Source of the DNA: an uncultured Croceitalea sp.
Lineage (GTDB): Bacteria; Bacteroidota; Bacteroidia; Flavobacteriales; Flavobacteriaceae
DNA: 64,000 nucleotides
Assembly (NCBI GenBank): GCA_947494805.1
Contig: CANLWK010000001.1
Coordinates: 682,001-746,000, forward strand
Reading direction: 5' to 3'
In this document: piece by piece, positions 32,965-41,613 of the stretch
Layout: every line of letters begins with the position of its first letter
How positions within the stretch are numbered: position 1 is the first letter of the stretch
The notes under the pieces: model-generated
What the model was told of the DNA's origin: nothing
The model's database searches: none
The model's input: the letters and a program-made list of their open reading frames with translations, nothing else
Made by a program: the position numbers and the translations under genes

Positions 32965-34359
32965 ATGACCTATGAACTTACCGATTTTCCCCAGCTTAAA
33001 AATGTGCCCAAAGAACAGTTGGGTTGGCTTCAAGAGAATCTTGAGGTAGAAGAAATACCTATAGGAGGGTATCTGTTTGAGAAAGGAGATCCCATTGACA
33101 ACCTAATGCTCATTTTTGAAGGCGATTTTGAACTGTATATTCAACAAAACAATAGTAAAAAAGCCTTTGGAAGAATCAGAAAGTATGATGTATCTGGTCT
33201 TTTACCTTACTCTAGGGCAAAAACTGCAGGCGGATTTGCCGTGGCCATTAAACCTGCGGTAATAGGCAAATTACAGCGAGATAAACTTCAAGTATTGATT
33301 GGTAAATTTTATGAACTGACCGAAGTATTGGTCCATGAAATGAACAACCGTATTCGAAATATTACGCAAATTGAAGTACAGAACGAAAAGCTCATTGCCC
33401 TTGGCAAACTCTCTGCTGGGTTGGCACATGAGCTCAACAATCCTGCTTCGGCGATGGTACGCAGTGCCTCCTTATTACAGCAACATTTAAAGGGCCTGCC
33501 AGAAGATTTTAAAAAGGTCATCAAAATCAAAGCCGATGATGGGGCAATTGATGCCGTTAACAATTTTATGTACGAAAAGTTATCTGAAAAGCCTTCGGAT
33601 CTGTCCATGATGGAAAAGAATGATCTCGAAGATGACCTATATGACTGGTTTACAAATTGCAGCTTGACCGATAAATATGATTTGGTGCCCTTGTTGGTCG
33701 AGTATCAGTTCAACACTGATGACTTGTTGTATGTGAAATCTTTGCTCAGGGAGGAAGATTTTAATCCGGTGCTAAAATGGATCGTACAAAATATGACGAC
33801 CCATAAAACAGTAACTGATATCAAAGAGGCCTCATCACGTATAGAGACATTGGTGACCTCGGTGAAGACCTATTCTTATATGGATCAAAGCCTTGATTTT
33901 CAGATGTTGGATATTCATGTCGGCATACAGAGTACGTTGAATGTACTAGATCATAAGATTTCAAAGAAGGGACATCAGATAACTACACAATTTGATGAAA
34001 ACCTACCAAAAATCAATGGTCTGCCCGGGGAACTGAACCAGGTTTGGACCAATTTGATAGATAATGCCATTGATGCGCTCCCAACGAAAGGAGGACAGAT
34101 TTCTGTTACTACAAAAACAGTGGGAAGCTTTGTATATGTTTATGTAAAAGATAATGGACATGGCATAGCCGAAGAACATTTAAACCGCATTTTTGAACCC
34201 TTCTTTACCACTAAAGCAATTGGAAAGGGTACTGGCTTGGGGTTGGATCTGGCTTTAAAAATTATCAAACAACACAACGGACAGTTGAAAGCCACTTCCA
34301 AACCTGGAGAGACCATATTTGAGGTGTGCTTGCCCATAAATCATAACACTGAAGACTAA
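32965..34359 (+). CDS. cyclic-nucleotide-binding-domain histidine kinase
   Basis: About 464 residues, soluble, without membrane segments. An N-terminal cyclic-nucleotide-binding beta-roll spans about 20-135 (EIPIGGYLFEKGDPIDNLMLIFEGDFELYI has its GDPID turn). A dimerisation helix carries GKLSAGLAHELNNPASAMVR with the phosphoacceptor His, followed by a helical insert about 200-320, and the ATPase domain has NLIDNAIDALP, VKDNGHGIAEEH and GKGTGLGLDLAL. ATG 32965 (MTYELTDFPQ) is chosen; 36 upstream in-frame residues do not look coding. The receiver-flavoprotein gene follows 5 bp later and is the evident partner. Confidence 0.92.
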   Translation: MTYELTDFPQLKNVPKEQLGWLQENLEVEEIPIGGYLFEKGDPIDNLMLIFEGDFELYIQQNNSKKAFGRIRKYDVSGLLPYSRAKTAGGFAVAIKPAVIGKLQRDKLQVLIGKFYELTEVLVHEMNNRIRNITQIEVQNEKLIALGKLSAGLAHELNNPASAMVRSASLLQQHLKGLPEDFKKVIKIKADDGAIDAVNNFMYEKLSEKPSDLSMMEKNDLEDDLYDWFTNCSLTDKYDLVPLLVEYQFNTDDLLYVKSLLREEDFNPVLKWIVQNMTTHKTVTDIKEASSRIETLVTSVKTYSYMDQSLDFQMLDIHVGIQSTLNVLDHKISKKGHQITTQFDENLPKINGLPGELNQVWTNLIDNAIDALPTKGGQISVTTKTVGSFVYVYVKDNGHGIAEEHLNRIFEPFFTTKAIGKGTGLGLDLALKIIKQHNGQLKATSKPGETIFEVCLPINHNTED

Positions 34360-34364
34360 GACAC

Positions 34365-36026
34365 GTGAAAAAACCCATCATAATTGTTGTTGACGACGAT
34401 GCCCAGGTTTTAGCTGCCATACGTGGTGACCTGCGGTCAAGATATCGAAATGATTATCGAATCATGGCAACTACATCGGCTACGGAAGCACTTGAGGCCA
34501 TACTTGAGCTTAAGAACAAAGGTGAAGAGGTGGCATTGTTGCTTTCAGACCAACGAATGCCCGAAATGCTTGGTGTCGAGTTCTTAGAGCAAGCTTTGTT
34601 AACGTATCCGAAGGCCAAGCGGGTTCTTTTGACAGCCTATTCAGATACAGATGCCGCCATTAAGGCCATTAATGAGGTGCAACTTGATTATTATCTTTTA
34701 AAACCATGGAACCCGCCAGAGGAGAAATTGTTCCCGGTCATAGATGATGTTTTGCAAGATTGGTTGGCCAATTATTCCCCTCCCTTTATTGGCTTACGAA
34801 TTGTGGGCTATCAATTTTCGCCCAATACCCATTACATTAAAGATTTTTTGGCGGGCAATATGTTTCCGTATCAATTTTTGAATATAGAAACCGAACAGAC
34901 TGCCCAAGAGTTGGCAAAGGCAAATAATATTTCAGATAAAGAATTGCCAGCAGTCTTTTTTGAGGATGGCGGCGTATTGAAAAACCCAGAACTAAGTGCG
35001 ATTGCCGAAAAACTGGGGTTGAACGTAAAGGCACAAGAAGCCCTATATGACGTTATTATCGTTGGTGCAGGACCAGCCGGACTCGCTGCGGCCGTTTATG
35101 GGGGCAGTGAAGGTCTAAAGACTTTGCTTATTGATAAAAAGGCCCCTGGGGGGCAAGCCGGAACAAGTTCTCGAATAGAGAATTATCTAGGGTTTCCAAA
35201 AGGGTTGAGTGGTGCCGATTTGGCGCGACGTGCCATTACACAGGCCACCCGTTTTGGTATTGAATTTTTATCTCCTGTTGAGGTCAAGGCCATAGAAGTG
35301 CAAGACATTTATAAGAGAGTTGTTCTCAGCGATACCACTGAAGTTCGCTGCAAGGCCGTAGTAGTTGCCACAGGGGTCGATTACCGAAAACTTGCGAACA
35401 AGGGTATGGAGCAGTTCACCGGTGCCGGCGTATATTACGGGGCTGCCACTACAGAGGCCCACACTTGTAAAAATGGTTGTGTATATATTGTTGGCGGCGG
35501 CAATAGCGCTGGTCAGGGCGCCATGTATCTCTCAAAATTCGCAAAAAAAGTATTTGTAGTGGTCCGACGAGAGTCTTTGGCTTCCACAATGAGCTCATAC
35601 CTTATTGACCAGATTGACAATACGGCAAACATTGAAGTTTTACCTTTTTCAGAGCTAATTGAGGCCAAGGGAAATGACCATTTAGAAGCTGTCGTTGTCC
35701 GTAACAATAAAACGGAAACCGAAAACGAACTTGAAGCCCGGGCCATATTTATTTTCATTGGGGCAAAGCCGTATACAGCATGGACGGGCGAACTTGTCAT
35801 CAAAGATGAAAAAGGTTTTTTAAAGACGGGACGTGCAGTTTTAGATGATGAAAAAGGGTCGGCAATATGGAAACAAAACAAAGCACCCTATCTTTTAGAG
35901 ACCAGTGTACCAGGAATCTTTGCTGCAGGTGATGTACGAAGCGGTGCAATGAACAGGGTGGCCTCTGCCGTAGGAGAGGGTTCCATGTCAATCAGCTTGG
36001 TACATAAATATCTAAGCGAGAATTAA
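34365..36026 (+). CDS. response-regulator receiver fused to a thioredoxin-reductase-like FAD oxidoreductase
   Basis: 553 residues in three parts. Receiver 1-125 has the acidic pocket VVDDD, phosphoacceptor Asp62 in LLLSDQRMPEM and LLKPW. A short glutaredoxin-like segment about 145-215 has SPNTH where a CPxC would sit. The flavoprotein about 225-553 has VIIVGAGPAGLAAAVYG for FAD, YIVGGGNSAGQGAMYLS for NAD(P)H and GIFAAGDVRSG. In thioredoxin reductase a CATC dithiol precedes the second dinucleotide motif; here the matching stretch is GAATTEAHTCKNGC, so the canonical CxxC is missing. The partner kinase lies 5 bp upstream. I infer phosphorylation-controlled electron transfer to a non-thioredoxin acceptor. 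Confidence 0.93.
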   Translation: MKKPIIIVVDDDAQVLAAIRGDLRSRYRNDYRIMATTSATEALEAILELKNKGEEVALLLSDQRMPEMLGVEFLEQALLTYPKAKRVLLTAYSDTDAAIKAINEVQLDYYLLKPWNPPEEKLFPVIDDVLQDWLANYSPPFIGLRIVGYQFSPNTHYIKDFLAGNMFPYQFLNIETEQTAQELAKANNISDKELPAVFFEDGGVLKNPELSAIAEKLGLNVKAQEALYDVIIVGAGPAGLAAAVYGGSEGLKTLLIDKKAPGGQAGTSSRIENYLGFPKGLSGADLARRAITQATRFGIEFLSPVEVKAIEVQDIYKRVVLSDTTEVRCKAVVVATGVDYRKLANKGMEQFTGAGVYYGAATTEAHTCKNGCVYIVGGGNSAGQGAMYLSKFAKKVFVVVRRESLASTMSSYLIDQIDNTANIEVLPFSELIEAKGNDHLEAVVVRNNKTETENELEARAIFIFIGAKPYTAWTGELVIKDEKGFLKTGRAVLDDEKGSAIWKQNKAPYLLETSVPGIFAAGDVRSGAMNRVASAVGEGSMSISLVHKYLSEN

Positions 36027-36046
36027 GTGGAAGATCCCGTTACCTT

Positions 36047-37378
36047 TTAAACAGGTTGTAGCGATTTTAACTTTGTGCTTCTGTAGTTGTTGAACAGCAC
36101 TAAAGCTGTGATAAGCAGAAAGATAAAACCACCTATCATAAAAACCAAGGTGGTTATCCTTTCAAAGAGGATGCCGCCCATTATCAATCCTAACATGCTT
36201 GCTATGCTCCCCATTGATGTACCGTACCCCTGAATGGTACCTTGTGTTTTTTTGGTGCCCAAACTGGATAGAAGTGCCAAAAAACTGGGCCACATCAAAC
36301 CATTGCCCAAAGACAATAAGGTGTTGGCCACATATAGTAAAACGACCTGCTGGCGTGAGAGTAAAAAGAAACTGGTAGCCAATAAGAGCGAACCCATCAG
36401 CACTAGCGATTGACTTGATAGCTTTTTGGATAGTCGGCTCAATATGGGCCCCTGCACAAGAATCATAATAAAACTCGAATATGCCAAAAAGATACCCAAA
36501 TCTATTGCCGACCATTCTAAAATACTATTGGCATATATGGGCAGACCAGCATAAAATAGACTAAAGCCAAAAAAAGTCAAGAAGTAAATTCCGTATAACA
36601 AAGGCACCCCTTTAATCGTTAAAACCTGTTTTAACCCCTTGCCACTCTCAGGTTGCAATTCTTCACTGCCCTCTGTAAAACAGTCTTTGTGTTCGACCTG
36701 AAAAAACCGTCTTACATTCTTAATGGAAACGCTACCGGTGTCTACAATACACGGTACGCTCTCTTCTAATCTGATGCTAATAACAAAAATGGCAATAAGA
36801 GAAATCAAGGCGGCCAATAGCAAGGGTAAGACTTCTCCGAGCAGGGTACTTGCCAGAATACCTGCAAAAGCAGGGCCGATGACAAAACCTAGGCTTGTGG
36901 ATGCTCCCATACGGCCAAAGTTCTGATTTCTATCTTCATCAGTTGAGATATCTGACATATATGCATTGGCGACAGAAATGTTGCCGCCTGTGAACCCATC
37001 AAAAATACGCGCTACAAAGATGATCAACAGGGGCAGGGTCATCATGTAGCTTCCCGTAAGTTCAGTACTCTGTTTCCATAGTTCGGTTTCGGGCAATATA
37101 AATGCCAAAAGAAATAACAACCAAGCGACAAAGGTACCTGCCTGTGAGATGATCAGTACTTTTTTCCGCCCGATGCTATCTGACAACCTTCCCAATATGG
37201 GAGCTCCAATGAATTGAAAAAATGGGTATGTAGCCCCAAGTATGCCGTATATGAAACCGTTGCCACCAAAATCGGTGACGATAAAAATCAAAATGGGTAT
37301 TACGATACTGTAACCCAGTATTCCGATGAAGTTTACCAGTAGAATAGGGAAGATTTTAGATTTGAAAAAAGCAATCAC
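36047..37378 (-). CDS. MFS transporter, TetA-like drug:H+ antiporter (DHA1 type)
   Basis: 443 residues with 12 predicted membrane segments. Motif A is visible between TM2 and TM3 (GRLSDSIGRKKVLI), and RIFDGFTGGNISVANAY with the following DRNQNFGRMGASTSLGF is typical of the TetA branch. A 60-residue hydrophilic loop about 210-255 joins the two halves. It probably exports a drug-like or metabolic compound. It is convergent with the flavoprotein gene (20 bp between stops) and 120 bp downstream of the HTH-serine hydrolase gene on the same strand. Confidence 0.9.
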   Translation of the reverse strand: MIAFFKSKIFPILLVNFIGILGYSIVIPILIFIVTDFGGNGFIYGILGATYPFFQFIGAPILGRLSDSIGRKKVLIISQAGTFVAWLLFLLAFILPETELWKQSTELTGSYMMTLPLLIIFVARIFDGFTGGNISVANAYMSDISTDEDRNQNFGRMGASTSLGFVIGPAFAGILASTLLGEVLPLLLAALISLIAIFVISIRLEESVPCIVDTGSVSIKNVRRFFQVEHKDCFTEGSEELQPESGKGLKQVLTIKGVPLLYGIYFLTFFGFSLFYAGLPIYANSILEWSAIDLGIFLAYSSFIMILVQGPILSRLSKKLSSQSLVLMGSLLLATSFFLLSRQQVVLLYVANTLLSLGNGLMWPSFLALLSSLGTKKTQGTIQGYGTSMGSIASMLGLIMGGILFERITTLVFMIGGFIFLLITALVLFNNYRSTKLKSLQPV

Positions 37379-37498
37379 CTACGAGATATTTGGTTACCTC
37401 TTCAAGATACTCATTTAAAGTAAAGGGACTATAAAAACCTTTGCTTTCAAAGGTATTTTAATTGGTAATGGATATGCCTGATAACGCTCCTCCTAAGG

Positions 37499-39256
37499 TC
37501 ACTTTTGATTATAGGGAATGTAGTTTGCCCATTCCCATGGGGTATATGTATCTGCTAAGGCATACGCCAATAGATCCTTGTAAATACCTTCGGCGTTGTC
37601 AGAATTGCTCATAATCAAAATGCCCATGCCCGATTCTGGAAACAGAATTGAGTAGTGCTGAAAGCCGTCTCCATGTCCACTTTTTGCAACCCCTTTTCCA
37701 TAAGGTGTCTCAATGTAGCTCCACCCAAGTCCATAACTTAAGTTAATAACATCGAATTTACTAGTGGTCAATTTTGAGTCTGGTCCAAATTGTTTTAATG
37801 AACGGATTCGAATCTGCGGACTAAAAATTTCATTATATGAGGTTTTGGTCAAAAGTTTTTCATTGAGAACGGCGGTTAAAAATTTGGTATAATCACTTGC
37901 GGTTGTTTCTAAAGTGCTTCCAGATCTGGGTTCATTGTCAGTGTCCTTTTCGTAGATTTCTCCGGTCGCTGTATGCCCGTAGGCAAAGTCTTTTTCAAAG
38001 CTTGCCTGCCATTGGTAGGAAGAGTTCTTCATTTGCAAGGGCCTAAAAACAATTTGTTGGGCCAGCTCTTCCAATCCTTTGCCCGTTAGCTTTTCAAGTA
38101 CGACCTGTAAATACACAAAACCTTCACCGCTGTAGACATATGCCGTGCCGGGCTCATGGTTGACCCTTAGTTTTCTGTCCTCTTCAAAGAACCTCCAATT
38201 TGCAAAACCTGTGGTATGTGCCAAGCACATTCTTGCGGTTATTTTGTGATACAGGCTATCAGCTTTAAGATCAGCGTAGTTGTCATGCCACCGTGTCTGT
38301 GGTTCATACTCGTGTATTTTCTTTGGTAAATAAGATTCAAGAGGAGTGTCTAGATCTATAACACCATCTTCAACAAGTTTCATGACCAGTACGCTAAAAA
38401 AAGCCTTGCTCAAAGAAGCTCCGTAAATATTTGTTGAGTCGGTCAATACTAGTTTTTTTGGATGGTCTTTATATCCAAATGTTTTTTGATATACCGCAGT
38501 ATCTTGATTGAATACAGTGACTGAAAGGCCCTGTACCTGGGCATTGGTTGTTAGTTGTAGAATCTTATGGGTCAGTGAATCTTTGGATATTTTAGTGCCA
38601 TCTAGGCGAGTTATTGTATCGATCTTTGCAGGGGTGCAATGAAAGAGGGCAAATAATGGAATTATGACCAGCGCTGTTTTTGTCGTTCGCGCAGTTTTGC
38701 TTCTTAGAAATGGGATGGACAGCGGATAGTAACATTTGTATTTGTTCACCGCATAAATGATGTTGGCGATAACAATTGATACACAAAGCGGAATTACCAA
38801 AATGAAAAATAGAAATCCCCACTTTTCTACCGTAACGAGCGCCACCAAAGATAGGGCGTAGAGCACCAAAACAGAAATGTGAAAATTAACGACCTTGGCG
38901 CCGTGTGTATCGTAGAGTGAATTATCCTCTCTTTTGTGGATCCAAAGGAAAAGGGGAAAGAGTACATTGCAAAAGGGGAGTATAAAGCCCAACAGAGGAG
39001 TACCGTGTATAAGTAACAACCACTTTTTTTGAATGGCCTCTTCCTTTGGATTATCGAGCTGCAAAAGATCATCAACCTCAATCTCCAGTGCCGAGGCCAA
39101 TAAATTAATGGTTTGCAGATGCGGACTGACATCACCTTTCTCAATACGCTGAATGGTGCGCACGGTAACTTCTGTCCTTGCCGATAGTTCTTGCTGGGTA
39201 AAGCCTTTTAATTTTCTATGATAGATCAGGTTTTTGGCAATTGATTGATTCTCCAT
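37499..39256 (-). CDS. HTH - membrane - serine hydrolase (beta-lactamase class C) fusion protein
   Basis: 585 residues in three parts. Residues about 5-65 are an XRE-type HTH (KLKGFTQQELSARTEVTVRT, IQRIEKGDVSPHL). Residues about 73-170 are a DUF4870/Tic20-like three-helix membrane block, and a fourth hydrophobic segment lies at about 193-213. The remainder is a penicillin-binding/beta-lactamase fold with SxxK in GASLSKAFFS, Tyr in YVYSGEGFVYL and the third motif KSGHGDGFQ. The hydrolase half would lie in the periplasm and the HTH in the cytoplasm, giving a one-piece transmembrane regulator or a tethered hydrolase. The frame is continuous with no sign of an assembly join. The MFS exporter gene is next downstream and may be its target. 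Confidence 0.9.
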   Translation of the reverse strand: MENQSIAKNLIYHRKLKGFTQQELSARTEVTVRTIQRIEKGDVSPHLQTINLLASALEIEVDDLLQLDNPKEEAIQKKWLLLIHGTPLLGFILPFCNVLFPLFLWIHKREDNSLYDTHGAKVVNFHISVLVLYALSLVALVTVEKWGFLFFILVIPLCVSIVIANIIYAVNKYKCYYPLSIPFLRSKTARTTKTALVIIPLFALFHCTPAKIDTITRLDGTKISKDSLTHKILQLTTNAQVQGLSVTVFNQDTAVYQKTFGYKDHPKKLVLTDSTNIYGASLSKAFFSVLVMKLVEDGVIDLDTPLESYLPKKIHEYEPQTRWHDNYADLKADSLYHKITARMCLAHTTGFANWRFFEEDRKLRVNHEPGTAYVYSGEGFVYLQVVLEKLTGKGLEELAQQIVFRPLQMKNSSYQWQASFEKDFAYGHTATGEIYEKDTDNEPRSGSTLETTASDYTKFLTAVLNEKLLTKTSYNEIFSPQIRIRSLKQFGPDSKLTTSKFDVINLSYGLGWSYIETPYGKGVAKSGHGDGFQHYSILFPESGMGILIMSNSDNAEGIYKDLLAYALADTYTPWEWANYIPYNQK

Positions 39257-39463
39257 TGAAATACGTTTTTGATTGAGACAAAACTATCATTATCGGTTTG
39301 TAATCTTTACGACATTTAGGTGTCACCTTAGTGTCATTTACCTTGAATCAACCTTGATATAGTAGGTTAAGGTCAAATTTACACGATTGCCAGTTGAAAA
39401 ATGGAAGACATCAAAAGAATTATTGGAAGAACAATTGAATTGAAATTACAAATGGGTCAATTT

Positions 39464-40498
39464 TTAAAAACCCAGTAAAAAATCTTGGATTCGATTTCTC
39501 AATTCTGAATTCATGGTTGCAATATTCGTGTGGTCCCTGTTTTCGTAAATAAAAAGTTTGAAGCTTTCAGTTTGGTTGAGGTCTTCTATTTTGGACTCCA
39601 ATTGTTTCCCTTGTGAAACGGGAACGATTCTGTCATTTTGGGCCAGATGCAATTGTGTAGAGGGAAGATTTTGTGCAAAATAAATGGGTGAACTGGCTAT
39701 CATGGTATGTCTTGCTTGTTCAAGGGTTACTTTTTCATTGACCAAATCTTTGAGAAATTGGCACTTGTATATAGGGTCATTTTCATTTTTTGACGTCAGT
39801 ACCAACATATTGGTCGGTCCGGCAACACCAATAACTTTTTTGACCCTCTTGTCACGCTCGCCCATAAGCAGGGCTACCGTGCCGCCACGACTACCTCCCC
39901 TGACAGAAACCTTTTCCATGTCAGCATTGGGCAGTTCACTTTCAATACTATTGAGAAATGCAATGGCATCATCTGTAGCTTTATCAAAAGCATTGCATTT
40001 GTCACCTTCAGAAATAGGCGTTGAATAGGTAGTTCCATTTAGCACTAAATGGACGGCCTGACCCCGAAACGCCGGAATTGCAAAAATATATGGAATATCA
40101 AAGCTTTCTCCACCGACCAAGGTAGTACTGGTCTCAATACGCTCTGGGTGGAAAGAAAATCCGTTTAAGACCATTCGAACAGGTACCCGGTTTTCAGTAT
40201 TGGGAACCACAATGGCTCCATACTGCTTTAAGCCCTCTAACTCAAAAGAAACCATTTGTAGTACGGTGCCCGCCGTGCCAATGGGTATTTCTTGTTCTAC
40301 GGTATAGTTTTGAGGGGATAAATCACGAAAGGCCCAATCTTGCAAAACAACGTCTAACTCTGACTGGGTAGGTTCACTGAACAATGCCTGGCGGTCTTGA
40401 TCATCTAAAAAATCTGGGGGGTTACAAGAGAGTAAGACCATGCCAAAAGCCACAAAAAGTAGTATCTGCAAGTAATATTTGTAGGTCAAGGTGTTCAT
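39464..40498 (-). CDS. alpha/beta hydrolase family lipoprotein
   Basis: 344 residues with lipobox VLLSC. The hydrolase fold is visible with a nucleophile elbow in VRGGSRGGTVALLMG (G-x-S-x-G type), a candidate acid in QLHLAQNDRIVPVSQG and His in ENRDHTNIATM. Dienelactone-hydrolase-like and acyl-peptidase-like enzymes share these features; the substrate is unknown. It is downstream of the NHL-repeat lipoprotein gene, with a 36-bp palindrome between them (40549-40584). Confidence 0.87.
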   Translation of the reverse strand: MNTLTYKYYLQILLFVAFGMVLLSCNPPDFLDDQDRQALFSEPTQSELDVVLQDWAFRDLSPQNYTVEQEIPIGTAGTVLQMVSFELEGLKQYGAIVVPNTENRVPVRMVLNGFSFHPERIETSTTLVGGESFDIPYIFAIPAFRGQAVHLVLNGTTYSTPISEGDKCNAFDKATDDAIAFLNSIESELPNADMEKVSVRGGSRGGTVALLMGERDKRVKKVIGVAGPTNMLVLTSKNENDPIYKCQFLKDLVNEKVTLEQARHTMIASSPIYFAQNLPSTQLHLAQNDRIVPVSQGKQLESKIEDLNQTESFKLFIYENRDHTNIATMNSELRNRIQDFLLGF

Positions 40499-40548
40499 TT
40501 TTTCAGTAATGGAACTAGGGGTTGTAAATAGGGCATAGGAGTGTTATA

Positions 40549-40584
40549 AACCTGTTCATGGCAGCATGCTGCCATGAACAGGTT
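40549..40584. terminator. 36-bp perfect palindrome, probable terminator
   Basis: The 18-nt arm AACCTGTTCATGGCAGCA is followed at once by its exact reverse complement. It begins 5 bp past the stop of the NHL-repeat gene (minus strand) and is followed on that strand by TTATAAC, with only a short T-run. Position supports a terminator; partial read-through into the hydrolase gene is possible. Confidence 0.6.
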
Positions 40585-40588
40585 CGTT

Positions 40589-41530
40589 TTAAAACTTTAT
40601 GGCCCGCAATCCCGGTTGACCAAATTGTGATATGTACAAAATGCGTCTGCGTTCATCAGCGGCAATACCATTGGGCCTAGAGAATGTGGCTTCGTCAAGT
40701 TTGCCGTCAGCACTTCCATTTTCACCTAACGTTCCGGCAAAGATCTCCGTGGTACCATCAAAACCAACTTTGTAAATGACATGTTGGTCAATTCCGGTGG
40801 CATAAACATTATTTTCAAATATGGTCATATAACCTATGGCGAATCCTGGTGTGGTGTCAGGAATAGTGGCGATCAATGAAACTTCCCCGTCTTGGGTCAC
40901 CCTTAATATATCAGCTGTAAAGAAATTGGCGAGAATAATATCTCCATTATGGTCTATATCGATTCCGACACAACCGTATAGTCTATCATCTGTCGCCAAA
41001 ACTGATATCGAACCATCCGGCAGTACTTTTTGTAGCGTTGGAGCCAAGAAATTTGCAACATAGACCACATCGTGGTCGTCAATGGCCACACCAGAAGGCC
41101 AACCAGCAATTTCTGCCACTTCTGATGAACTTCCATCGGGTGCGATCTTGACCAAAACACCCGAAACACCATCGTTGTTGTTCTCCGTATTGAAATAGAG
41201 GTTGCCCTTACTATCTAGCCCACTACCCATAGGCGCTTCAAAACCATCAGCTTTCACTTTTATACCTCGTTTGTTGATCTTAAAAACTTGGGTGCCGTTA
41301 TACTTGCCCAGCTCTGGATCAAAAACACCAAAATTAGAAGCAAATATGGTGCCGTTGGGTGCCACAAAAAGACCATCGTTAGCAGGAAAATCAGAGCCAA
41401 ATACCGTTTTTACTTTTAATGTTTTTGAGCCACCACCCCCAATAAAGTCTTTAACGCATCCTCCCAAGGAAAGTAGGAGCAAGGCGAAGAGTAAGGGTAC
41501 TGTTTTTCTAAAAAGAGTTTGATTTTTCAT
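40589..41530 (-). CDS. SMP-30/NHL-repeat (gluconolactonase-like) lipoprotein
   Basis: 313 residues with lipobox LLSLGGC and a Gly-rich linker, followed by a six-bladed beta-propeller of NHL/SMP-30 type. Repeats show NDGLFVAPNGTIFASNFG, GLDSKGNLYFNT, GVAIDDHDVVYVANF, GIDIDHNGDIILANFF and PNGIAADERRRILYIS. SMP-30 relatives are lactonases; NHL propellers also bind ligands. Metal ligands cannot be assigned reliably by eye. It is probably co-regulated with the adjacent hydrolase and the AraC regulator gene 83 bp upstream on the same strand. Confidence 0.88.
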   Translation of the reverse strand: MKNQTLFRKTVPLLFALLLLSLGGCVKDFIGGGGSKTLKVKTVFGSDFPANDGLFVAPNGTIFASNFGVFDPELGKYNGTQVFKINKRGIKVKADGFEAPMGSGLDSKGNLYFNTENNNDGVSGVLVKIAPDGSSSEVAEIAGWPSGVAIDDHDVVYVANFLAPTLQKVLPDGSISVLATDDRLYGCVGIDIDHNGDIILANFFTADILRVTQDGEVSLIATIPDTTPGFAIGYMTIFENNVYATGIDQHVIYKVGFDGTTEIFAGTLGENGSADGKLDEATFSRPNGIAADERRRILYISQFGQPGLRAIKF

Positions 41531-41613
41531 TTGAATATGTTTTGATTATTAGATGCCTAAAACTATTCTATGAAATATTCAGAATCGACATTTTGGGTAC
41601 AGTGGGACTTGTT

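Noticed and set aside
34365-36026. Calling the flavoprotein trxB
   Set aside because: The CATC redox site is missing and a receiver domain is fused; it is not a true thioredoxin reductase.
39401-39478. 25-codon plus-strand ORF
   Set aside because: It has no family resemblance and overlaps the 3' end of the convergent hydrolase gene by 15 bp; likely chance.
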